This document shows positions 1 to 5,100 of a stretch of DNA of 5,100 bases, in pieces. Both the position numbers and the translations under genes were made by a program. The notes under the pieces are model-generated. The model made no database searches. It saw nothing but the letters and a program-made list of their open reading frames with translations, and was not told the origin of the DNA. The stretch's first letter is position 1, and every line of letters starts with the position of its first letter. Source of the stretch: Lachnospiraceae bacterium UBA1755 (lineage in GTDB: Bacteria > Bacillota > Clostridia > Lachnospirales > Lachnospiraceae); NCBI GenBank assembly GCA_002314805.1, contig DCHJ01000073.1:1-5100 (forward strand). Reading direction: 5' to 3'.

Positions 1-101
1 CGGCAGCTGAGCCCGTGAAGGTAATATAAGCGCAAAAGCCATAAGCCCGGATTAGCTCAGGAAACATTGAGATATAACAGGAAAGCATAGAGGAGCAGGA
101 T
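1..101 (+). other. Leader of hisD or 3' tail of an upstream gene
   Basis: No gene can be firmly placed here. All three forward frames close early: stops at 8-10, 16-18 and 27-29. The last would leave a partial C-terminus reading AAEPVKVI. An upstream his gene such as hisG could end here, but nothing in so few residues shows it. No -35/-10 promoter pair and no T-box core motif is visible. AGGAG at 91-95 sits 6 nt before the hisD ATG and is its ribosome binding site. Confidence 0.35.
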
Positions 102-1370
102 ATGATCAGGACATACAGATACGGAGAAGTAGATAATAAAGAGATCTTCGCCAAAATGGATCCGGGACAGGACGTGTCGGCAATCGTAAGGGATATTATC
201 GAAAATGTCATCAATAACGGCGATAAGGCTCTTAAGGAGTACAGCCTTAAGTTTGACAAGGCTGAGCTAAAGGAGCTGCAGGTAAGCGGAGATGAGATCA
301 ATGAAGCCTTTGAAAGCATCACTCCGGAGCTTCTTGAGGTGCTTAAGGAAGCAGCGGATAATATCAGACAGTTCCACAGCCGTCAGGTGCGCACAGGCTT
401 TATGATGGATAAGGACGGTATCATCATGGGGCAGAAGATCCTTCCGATCGAGAAGGCCGGTGTATATGTACCGGGCGGCACCGCAGCATATCCGTCAACG
501 GTGCTCATGAATACCATACCGGCATCTATTGCAGGCTGCAGTGAGATCGTGATGGTGACACCGCCCGGTAAAGATGGTAAGATAAAGCCCGCACTGCTTG
601 TGGCAGCGACTCTCGGCGGGGCGACTAAGATATTTAAGACAGGCGGAGCACAGGCTGTCGCAGCACTTGCTTATGGCACTGAGAGTATCCCTAAGGTTGA
701 CAAGATCGTCGGTCCGGGCAATGTATTCGTCGCAGAGGCAAAGCGTCAGGTGTTCGGACTTGTATCCATTGATATGATCGCAGGTCCATCGGAAATACTG
801 ATCGTTGCCGATGGCAGCTCAGATCCGGAGCTTGTGGCTGCGGATATGCTCTCACAGGCGGAGCATGATAAGAATGCATCCGCTGTGCTTGTGACAGACA
901 GTGCAGTGCTGGCAGAGGCAGTGACCGGGGAGCTTGAGCGGCAGCTTAAGGAGCTTGAACGTGAGGAGATCGCAAGGGTATCTGTGGATGTCAATGGCAA
1001 GATCATCGTATGTGATGACATAGCACTGGCAATCGACATAGCCAATGAGATCGCCCCGGAGCATCTCGAGCTCTGTCTCGATGATCCTTTCAGGTATCTG
1101 GGAGCAGTAAAGAATGCAGGATCTATATTCCTGGGCCGCAGCTGTCCCGAGGCAGTAGGAGATTATTTTGCGGGTGTGAACCATACACTTCCGACCAGCG
1201 GGACAGCAAGATTTTCAAGTCCCCTTTCGGTAGATGATTTCATCAAGAAGACCCAGTATACATATTATTCGGAGGAGGCTCTCGCCAAAGCCGCGGAAAA
1301 GATCGATCTGTTTGCAAGGACAGAGGGACTTACAGGACACGGAAAGAGCGTCACAAAACGAATGAAATAA
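102..1370 (+). CDS. hisD: Histidinol dehydrogenase (HisD)
   Basis: A cytosolic zinc enzyme that catalyses the last two steps of histidine synthesis, oxidising L-histidinol via histidinal to L-histidine with two NAD+. At 422 residues it has the full family length. Visible signatures are AGVYVPGGTAAYPSTVLM (residues 119-136), VGPGNVFVAEAKR (203-215), MIAGPSEI (225-232) and HTLPTSGTARFSSPLS (361-376). By comparison with the E. coli enzyme, the zinc ligands are Q252 and H255 (SQAEHD), D354 (GDYFAG) and H413 (GLTGHG), and the catalytic pair is E320-H321 (APEHLEL), so the active site looks intact. A charged helix, ELERQLKELEREE (277-289), lies on a mildly repetitive stretch of DNA. The ATG is supported by AGGAG 6 nt upstream. 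It is the first recognised gene of the operon in this window, 41 nt before hisC. Confidence 0.98.
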   Translation: MIRTYRYGEVDNKEIFAKMDPGQDVSAIVRDIIENVINNGDKALKEYSLKFDKAELKELQVSGDEINEAFESITPELLEVLKEAADNIRQFHSRQVRTGFMMDKDGIIMGQKILPIEKAGVYVPGGTAAYPSTVLMNTIPASIAGCSEIVMVTPPGKDGKIKPALLVAATLGGATKIFKTGGAQAVAALAYGTESIPKVDKIVGPGNVFVAEAKRQVFGLVSIDMIAGPSEILIVADGSSDPELVAADMLSQAEHDKNASAVLVTDSAVLAEAVTGELERQLKELEREEIARVSVDVNGKIIVCDDIALAIDIANEIAPEHLELCLDDPFRYLGAVKNAGSIFLGRSCPEAVGDYFAGVNHTLPTSGTARFSSPLSVDDFIKKTQYTYYSEEALAKAAEKIDLFARTEGLTGHGKSVTKRMK

Positions 1371-1412
1371 TATCCGGCTGTCCCATAGCAGCTGTGTGAG
1401 ATCGGAGAAAAT

Positions 1413-2471
1413 ATGAGCAGATATTTCAGTAAAAGACATGAAAGCCTCATACCTTATGTACCGGGTGAACAGCCGCAGAACAGAAGGTTTCTGAAGCTTA
1501 ATACCAATGAATCACCATATCCGGTCTCTGAAAAGGCGATGGAATATGTAAGTACAAACCTGAGACCGCTTCAGCTGTATTCAGACCCGGAATGCGTGAT
1601 CATCCGCAGTGGGATTGCAGAGCTGTACGGACTGCACCCGGATCAGATAATAGCGGGCAACGGCTCTGATGAGATATTGAATTTTTTGTTTATGGCATTC
1701 TGTGATGAGGAAAGACCGGCAGTATTCCCGGATATCACCTATGGCTTCTATCCGGTATTTGCGCAGCTCAATCACATACCTTATACTGAGATCCCGCTTC
1801 AGGATGATTTCTCGATCTGTATCAGTGATTATATCGGCATAAACAAAAACATTTTCATCGCCAATCCAAATGCTCCGACAGGAATGGTTATCAGCCTTGA
1901 GGATATTAAGACAATTGCCCTTTCAAACCCGCACAACATAGTAGTCATTGATGAGGCATACGTTGATTTCGGTGCGGAATCTGCGGTCGGGCTTGTAAAT
2001 GAATGCGATAATCTGGTGGTAGTCCAGACCTTCTCAAAATCCAGATCCATGGCGGGCGCAAGACTCGGGTTTGCAGTCGGAAGCAGGGAGCTTATCGCGG
2101 ATATGAATACGCTGAGATACTCAACCAACCCGTACAATGTCAATTCATATTCGATGATACTGGGCGCAGGGGTATTGACTGATGAGGATTACACACGCAG
2201 CAATTGTAATGAGACCATCAGGACCAGGGAGTATACGGTGAGGGAGCTTGAGAACCTTGGATTTACGGTATTGGACTCAAAGGCCAATTTTATCTTTGCC
2301 GCGTCGGATGAGATAGAGGGCGGAGTGCTCTATGAGAGGCTTAAGGATGAAGGCGTGCTTGTAAGGCATTTTACTAAGCCGAGGATAAGTAATTACAACA
2401 GGATCACTATCGGCACTATGGAGCAGATGGATGAACTCCTGAGTAAGATAAAAATGATCATCGGCAGATAG
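1413..2471 (+). CDS. hisC: Histidinol-phosphate aminotransferase (HisC)
   Basis: A fold-type I, PLP-dependent aminotransferase that converts imidazole acetol phosphate and glutamate to L-histidinol phosphate and 2-oxoglutarate. Its 352 residues are normal for HisC. Readable motifs in order are LNTNESPYP (29-37, substrate-binding N-terminal segment), NGSDE (83-87, PLP phosphate loop), NPNAPTG (151-157, with the ring-contacting Asn), DEAYVDF (180-186, with the Asp that pairs with the pyridine nitrogen and a Tyr), TFSKS with the Schiff-base lysine K209, ARLGF (216-220, phosphate-binding Arg217) and NRITIGT (329-335), whose Arg330 should bind the substrate carboxylate. GGAG at 1404-1407 lies 5 nt before the ATG. 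Related class I/II aminotransferases share some motifs, but the operon position makes HisC secure. Downstream lies the unusual repeat-filled gap before hisB. Confidence 0.97.
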   Translation: MSRYFSKRHESLIPYVPGEQPQNRRFLKLNTNESPYPVSEKAMEYVSTNLRPLQLYSDPECVIIRSGIAELYGLHPDQIIAGNGSDEILNFLFMAFCDEERPAVFPDITYGFYPVFAQLNHIPYTEIPLQDDFSICISDYIGINKNIFIANPNAPTGMVISLEDIKTIALSNPHNIVVIDEAYVDFGAESAVGLVNECDNLVVVQTFSKSRSMAGARLGFAVGSRELIADMNTLRYSTNPYNVNSYSMILGAGVLTDEDYTRSNCNETIRTREYTVRELENLGFTVLDSKANFIFAASDEIEGGVLYERLKDEGVLVRHFTKPRISNYNRITIGTMEQMDELLSKIKMIIGR

Positions 2472-2504
2472 CACTATGAAGACGGTGGGAAGAGCTGCCG
2501 TGCT

Positions 2505-2579
2505 ATGATTGTTCATGGGCTGCAGCAGTATGACAGAACGGGCCGTCCGGAGATGATGATATGGCAGGAAACGCAGTAA
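2505..2579 (+). CDS. Possible 24-codon small ORF in the hisC-hisB gap
   Basis: The frame begins MIVHGLQQYDRTGRPEMMIW and ends with QETQ and a TAA. Its ATG overlaps the TGA of an even shorter frame (2476-2508, MKTVGRAAVL) as ATGA. GRPEMMIWQE inside it matches the decapeptide repeated further downstream. It has no recognisable domain and no good ribosome binding site of its own. It is in the same frame as the 41-codon ORF that follows, separated by the TAA at 2577-2579, so the two may be parts of one decayed repetitive frame. Translation is speculative. Confidence 0.15.
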   Translation: MIVHGLQQYDRTGRPEMMIWQETQ

Positions 2580-2591
2580 GGTCATCCGGAG

Positions 2592-2717
2592 ATGGCGGTA
2601 ACACATGAAGGCTGTACGAGGATGACGGTATGGCAGGAAGGTTATCCGGGGATGGCGGGTGCCGCAGGAAGGCTGCCCGCGGATGACAGTATCACAGGAA
2701 AGGTTATGGGATATTAG
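2592..2717 (+). CDS. Possible 41-codon repeat-encoded leader ORF, coupled to hisB
   Basis: This open frame starts MAVTHEGCTRMTVWQEGYPG and ends ITGKVMGY. Its TAG (2715-2717) lies one base before the hisB ATG at 2719, the geometry expected for translational coupling. Its first 25 residues are consecutive copies of the decapeptide G-x-P/T-x-M-x-V-x-x-E. After the 31-nt unit beginning at 2652 the phase slips, and the rest loses the motif. It has no known domain, signal peptide or membrane segment. No strong Shine-Dalgarno sits at ideal distance from ATG 2592; AAGG at 2578-2581 is 10 nt away. Internal ATGs at 2622 and 2652 have better sites. It could be a real leader peptide, a decayed extension of hisB or chance openness. 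Confidence 0.25.
   Translation: MAVTHEGCTRMTVWQEGYPGMAGAAGRLPADDSITGKVMGY
2666..2672 (+). promoter_or_regulatory. Shine-Dalgarno-like AGGAAGG inside the repeat
   Basis: AGGAAGG lies 10 nt before ATG 2683, which is in frame with hisB and would extend the protein by 12 residues (MTVSQERLWDIR). An identical site at 2635-2641 stands 10 nt before ATG 2652, and AGGAAAGG at 2696-2703 is 15 nt before the preferred hisB ATG at 2719, further than usual. The 2666 site could also sit in the loop of a weak hairpin: GGG (2657-2659) and GCC (2661-2663) facing GGC (2671-2673) and CCC (2676-2678). Which site loads ribosomes for hisB is not decided by the sequence alone. Confidence 0.4.
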
Positions 2718-2718
2718 A

Positions 2719-3306
2719 ATGAGAAATGCTCAAATCACAAGAACCACGGGAGAAACAGATATTGAAGTAAGGCTTGAACTGGACGGGACAGGCAGGAGTA
2801 AGATAGTCAGCGGCGTAGGCTTCCTTGATCACATGCTGACTCTTTTTGCAAGACACGGCAGATTTGACATCGACCTCAGGTGCGATGGTGATACTGCTGT
2901 GGATGATCATCATTCAGTGGAGGATATCGGTATCTGTCTGGGGCAGGCTTTCAGGGAGGCTCTGGGAGATAAGAAGGGCATATGCAGATATGGGGACTGC
3001 ATACTTCCCATGGATGAGGCTCTGATCCTTTCCGCAGCAGATATCTCAGGCAGGAGCTGGCTGGAGATGGATCTGCCGATCCCGGCAGAAAAGATAGGAA
3101 CCTTTGACACAGAGCTTGTGAGAGAGTTCTGGATCGCTTTTACATCCAATGCAGGCATCACGCTCCACATCAGGGAGCTAAGCGGTATCAATTCACATCA
3201 TATCGCTGAGGGCGCATTCAAGTCGGTGGCAAGGAGCCTGAGAAAGGCTGCTGCGATAGACAGGGATTTCCCTGAGGATATACAGTCGACCAAGGGGCTG
3301 CTGTAA
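2719..3306 (+). CDS. hisB: Imidazoleglycerol-phosphate dehydratase (HisB, monofunctional)
   Basis: A manganese-dependent enzyme that dehydrates imidazole glycerol phosphate to imidazole acetol phosphate. From this ATG it has 195 residues, the usual length for the stand-alone enzyme; there is no fused histidinol-phosphatase domain as in enterobacteria. Motifs are GETDIEV (11-17), GFLDHML (34-40), DDHHSVEDIG (62-71), MDEAL (98-102), NSHHIAEGAFKS (158-169) and the C-terminal STKG (190-193). The two HHxxE metal-binding motifs (64-68 and 160-164) are intact. The frame is open further upstream, to GTG 2659 or ATG 2683, but those residues are the product of the intergenic repeat, and IGPD proteins normally start only a few residues before the TRTTGETDI segment. 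ATG 2719 is therefore preferred, although its ribosome binding site is weak or distant. The start is less certain than the identity. Confidence 0.95.
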   Translation: MRNAQITRTTGETDIEVRLELDGTGRSKIVSGVGFLDHMLTLFARHGRFDIDLRCDGDTAVDDHHSVEDIGICLGQAFREALGDKKGICRYGDCILPMDEALILSAADISGRSWLEMDLPIPAEKIGTFDTELVREFWIAFTSNAGITLHIRELSGINSHHIAEGAFKSVARSLRKAAAIDRDFPEDIQSTKGLL

Positions 3307-3340
3307 AGGGATAGTACAGACTCCGGAAAGGAATGCATAA

Positions 3341-3955
3341 ATGGTAGGTATCGTCGATTACGGTGTGGGAAATCTGTTCTCACTGAAAAGCTCTTTTGAG
3401 TCCATCGGACAGGAAACGGTGGTCAGCAGGGAGCCGCAGGTCATTATGGGAGCCGATCAGGTCATCCTGCCGGGTGTGGGAGCCTTTGAGGATGCCGTAA
3501 GGAAGCTTAGAGAAACCGGTATGGACAAGGTGGTCAGGGATGTGGCAGCTTCCGGCAAGCCGCTTATGGGCATATGTCTCGGTATGCAGCTCTTATTTGA
3601 GAAAAGCTTTGAATACGGGGAGCACGAAGGTCTGGGCCTTATCAGGGGCAGTATCCGTCCGCTTGCGGGAGCCGTGGACAACAGGCTCAAGATCCCGCAT
3701 ATGGGATGGAACAGGCTTGAGATAGTAAAGAAGGACTGTCCGATATTCAGGGATATGAAGGACGGCGAATATGTATATTTCGTGCATTCATATTACGGGA
3801 CGGACTGTGACGCGGATACTGCGGCAGTGACAGAGTACTCGATCCCGGTGACGGCAGCGGTGCAGAGGGAAAATGTCTTCGGCTGTCAGTTCCACCCGGA
3901 AAAGAGCGGTACGGCAGGACTTAAGATACTGCGTGCATTCTGCACGCCGGGTTAG
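3341..3955 (+). CDS. hisH: Imidazole glycerol phosphate synthase, glutaminase subunit (HisH)
   Basis: A class I glutamine amidotransferase that hydrolyses glutamine and passes ammonia to HisF for the conversion of PRFAR to imidazole glycerol phosphate and AICAR. At 204 residues it is full length. The nucleophile is C79 in GICLGMQLL (77-85), and the other triad members are H185 and E187 in QFHPEKSG (183-190). PGVGAF (44-49) forms the oxyanion-hole region, and PHMGWN (119-124) and YFVHSYY (146-152) are typical HisH segments. The start has GGAAAGGA at 3325-3332, 8 nt upstream; a nearer ATG at 3333 is out of frame. The gene lies 34 nt after hisB and one gene away from its partner hisF. A perfect inverted repeat covers codons just before the stop. 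Confidence 0.97.
   Translation: MVGIVDYGVGNLFSLKSSFESIGQETVVSREPQVIMGADQVILPGVGAFEDAVRKLRETGMDKVVRDVAASGKPLMGICLGMQLLFEKSFEYGEHEGLGLIRGSIRPLAGAVDNRLKIPHMGWNRLEIVKKDCPIFRDMKDGEYVYFVHSYYGTDCDADTAAVTEYSIPVTAAVQRENVFGCQFHPEKSGTAGLKILRAFCTPG
3931..3947 (+). other. Perfect inverted repeat at the 3' end of hisH
   Basis: GCGTGCA (3931-3937) and TGCACGC (3941-3947) are exact reverse complements separated by TTC, giving a compact 7-bp hairpin with a 3-nt loop. It lies inside hisH and ends 5 nt before the TAG. No T-run follows, so it is not a standard intrinsic terminator. It might mark an mRNA processing or stability point before the 73-nt hisH-hisA gap, or arise by chance from the codons. Confidence 0.5.
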
Positions 3956-4018
3956 GACAGGTAAGCATCGGTGCACAGAGGCGGCGGAGGAAGACTTGCC
4001 GGAAGAGAGCTTTAATTT

Positions 4019-4024
4019 AAGGAG
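4019..4024 (+). promoter_or_regulatory. hisA ribosome binding site
   Basis: AAGGAG lies 4 nt before ATG 4029, a slightly short but usable spacing, in an AT-rich stretch (TTTAATTTAAGGAG). It fixes the hisA start: the same frame is open back to 3873 inside hisH, but the N-terminal MKIYPAIDL typical of HisA begins exactly at 4029. Confidence 0.8.
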
Positions 4025-4028
4025 ACGT

Positions 4029-4742
4029 ATGAAGATATATCCTGCGATAGACCTTTACGAGGGTAAGGTGGTCCGTCTTTTCAAAGGCGAATACGACCGG
4101 ATGACTGTATACAGTGATGATCCGCTGGCCGTTGCGGAGGATTTCAGGAGCCAGGGTGCATCCTGTATCCATGTGGTGGATCTTGAGGGAGCCAGAAAAG
4201 GCAGTACACCCAATATTGAGATAATCAAAGCCATTAAAACCCGCAGTTCATTATTTACTGAGGTGGGCGGTGGTATCAGAAATATGGAGACCGCTGCGGC
4301 ATATGTGGATGCGGGTGTGGACAGGATAATACTTGGCACGGCTGCGGTTGAAAATGAAGACTTTGTAAAGCAGGCCGTTGCCGCCTTCGGCGACAGGGTA
4401 GCTGTGGGTATCGACCTTAAGGACGGATATGTTGCCGTTAAGGGATGGACCGAGAAGACGGAGCTTGAGGCCATAGATTTTGCTATGCGCATGGAGGCGC
4501 TTGGAGTGTCGGCGATCATCTGCACGGACATATCAAGGGACGGGGCTATGAGGGGTACCAACAGGCAGCTGTACAGGGAGCTTGCAGCAGCACTTAAGCT
4601 CAATATCATTGCTTCCGGCGGTGTGTCCACAATGGAAGACATAAGGGAACTGACAGCCATGAAGCTGCACGGAGCAATAATCGGCAGAGCATATTATGAA
4701 GGGGCGATATCCATCAGAGAGGCAATAGGGACAGCTGAATGA
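4029..4742 (+). CDS. hisA: ProFAR isomerase (HisA)
   Basis: A (beta-alpha)8-barrel enzyme that carries out the Amadori rearrangement of ProFAR to PRFAR, the substrate of HisH-HisF. It has 237 residues, normal for the family. The catalytic acid/base pair is D8 in PAIDLYEGKVVRL (5-17) and D129 in VGIDLKDG (126-133), followed by the usual VKGW (137-140). Other signatures are HVVDLEGA (48-55), EVGGGIR (78-84), TDISRDGAMRGTN (166-178) and the phosphate-binding loops GGVS (197-200) and IIGRAYYEG (217-225). The two halves repeat each other, as is known for HisA and HisF. The 73-nt gap after hisH holds no gene that can be recognised. The stop codon overlaps the hisF start as ATGA, indicating coupled translation. 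HisA rather than the bifunctional actinobacterial PriA is favoured by context, though PriA is a close relative. Confidence 0.97.
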   Translation: MKIYPAIDLYEGKVVRLFKGEYDRMTVYSDDPLAVAEDFRSQGASCIHVVDLEGARKGSTPNIEIIKAIKTRSSLFTEVGGGIRNMETAAAYVDAGVDRIILGTAAVENEDFVKQAVAAFGDRVAVGIDLKDGYVAVKGWTEKTELEAIDFAMRMEALGVSAIICTDISRDGAMRGTNRQLYRELAAALKLNIIASGGVSTMEDIRELTAMKLHGAIIGRAYYEGAISIREAIGTAE

Positions 4743-5100
4743 TTACTAAGAGAATAATCCCGTGTCTGGACGTAAGAGACGGCAGGGTAGTGAAGGGAAT
4801 ACAGTTTGAAGGACTTAAGGATGTATCTTCACCGGTGGAGCTGGCGGATTACTACAGCAGGTGCGGTGCAGATGAACTGGTGTTTTATGATATTACGGCA
4901 TCTGCGGAGGGCAGGAAGCTTTTTACGGATATCCTTTGTGAGACGGCAAAGAGGGTCTTCATCCCGCTTACGGTGGGCGGAGGGATCAATTCGGTGGAGG
5001 ACTTTGACCGTGTGCTTAAATGCGGAGCTGACAAGGTAAGTGTTAATTCCGGTGCCATAAGGAATCCGGCAATCATAGAGGAGGCTGCAAGACTGTACGG
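4739..5100 (+). CDS. hisF: Imidazole glycerol phosphate synthase, cyclase subunit (HisF), 5' part
   Basis: A partial gene: 120 complete codons and two bases are present, and the frame runs off the right edge; HisF is usually about 250 residues. It forms a complex with HisH and uses the delivered ammonia to cyclise PRFAR. The protein starts MITKRIIPCLDV, with catalytic D11. DELVFYDITASAEGR (45-59), PLTVGGGI (76-83) and GADKVSVNSGA (96-106) are characteristic. R5, E46 and K99 fall at the same numbers as three of the four ammonia-gate residues described for Thermotoga maritima HisF; the fourth, and the second catalytic Asp near residue 130, lie beyond the window. The ATG overlaps the hisA TGA by the ATGA arrangement. 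There is no strong separate ribosome binding site, so re-initiation after hisA is likely. Confidence 0.97.
   Translation, partial: MITKRIIPCLDVRDGRVVKGIQFEGLKDVSSPVELADYYSRCGADELVFYDITASAEGRKLFTDILCETAKRVFIPLTVGGGINSVEDFDRVLKCGADKVSVNSGAIRNPAIIEEAARLY

Larger units (their letters stand above)
2476..2705 (+). repeat. Degenerate ~30-nt tandem repeat between hisC and hisB
   Basis: Nearly the whole hisC-hisB gap is made of imperfect units, each starting with ATG: at 2476, 2505, 2530, 2553, 2592, 2622, 2652 and 2683, with spacings of 29, 25, 23, 39, 30, 30, 31. The clearest unit (2622-2651) starts ATGACGGTATGGCAGGAAGG and ends TTATCCGGGG. Hand alignment of 2584-2643 with 2644-2705 gives about 49 matches in 60 aligned positions and two single-base gaps, so the best part is a dimer of about 60 nt. 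The recurrent core CAGGAA/CATGAA appears at 2565, 2604, 2634, 2665 and 2695. The three leftmost units are much more diverged and their assignment is less certain. The repeat ends against the hisB start. Confidence 0.75.

Noticed and set aside
45..60. GCCCGGATTAGCTCAG resembles the 5' end and D-arm start of a tRNA
   Set aside because: No matching D-stem GAGC, anticodon arm, T-loop GTTCGA or 3' acceptor complement follows before the hisD start; the likeness is short and probably chance.
1374..1394. Possible hairpin in the hisD-hisC gap (CGGCTG 1375-1380 with CAGCTG 1389-1394)
   Set aside because: Only six pairs including one G-T, an 8-nt loop and no T-run; too weak to call a terminator or attenuator.
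2277..2606. A 109-codon minus-strand open frame across the end of hisC and the repeat
   Set aside because: Most of it is antisense to the secure hisC gene; no recognisable motif and no convincing ribosome binding site.
2476..2705. CRISPR array
   Set aside because: The units are adjacent and imperfect, with no unique spacers between identical repeats, and no cas gene is near.
3873..4028. N-terminal extension of hisA back into hisH
   Set aside because: The 52 extra residues overlap hisH in another frame and do not look like HisA; AAGGAG at 4019-4024 and MKIYPAIDL fix the start at 4029.
4055..4660. A 201-codon open frame on the minus strand
   Set aside because: It lies wholly antisense to hisA, is very rich in Ser/Ala/Pro as expected of an antisense shadow, and shows no known motif; hisA is secure on the + strand.

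Overview
The window is a segment of a histidine biosynthesis operon, entirely on the + strand: hisD, hisC, hisB (monofunctional dehydratase), hisH, hisA and the first 120 codons of hisF, which runs off the right edge. All six assignments rest on catalytic or metal-binding motifs that can be read in the translations. A monofunctional HisB without a fused phosphatase, separate hisH/hisA/hisF genes, strong AGGAG-type ribosome binding sites, frequent AGG/AGA arginine codons and an intermediate GC content suggest a Firmicute of class Clostridia, possibly Lachnospiraceae. The lineage is an inference from style, not a database match.

Layout: 1-101 is a leader, or the tail of an upstream gene, with a good ribosome binding site before hisD (102-1370). 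A 41-nt gap precedes hisC (1413-2471). The 247-nt stretch 2472-2718 before hisB (2719-3306) is the one unusual region. hisH (3341-3955) follows after 34 nt, hisA (4029-4742) after 73 nt, and hisF (4739 to the edge) overlaps the hisA stop through ATGA. No promoter, T-box, riboswitch or convincing terminator is visible, so the promoter is presumably upstream of the window and the genes are probably one transcript.

The enzymes form consecutive pathway steps. HisA isomerises ProFAR to PRFAR. HisH and HisF together convert PRFAR to imidazole glycerol phosphate and AICAR. HisB dehydrates this to imidazole acetol phosphate, HisC transaminates it to histidinol phosphate, and HisD oxidises histidinol to histidine. 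The histidinol-phosphate phosphatase and the early genes (hisG, hisI/hisE) are not in the window.

The main point of interest is the hisC-hisB gap. It is built of about eight degenerate copies of a roughly 30-nt unit. Each begins with ATG, and the better-conserved copies carry an AGGAAGG-like Shine-Dalgarno sequence about 10 nt before the next ATG. Read as protein the units give a decapeptide resembling G-x-P-x-M-T-V-x-Q-E. The last copy lies in frame with hisB, while a 1-nt length change puts the earlier copies in another frame, where they form a 41-codon reading frame that stops one base before the hisB ATG. This may be a minisatellite that affects HisB translation or its N-terminus, or simply a neutral decaying repeat.
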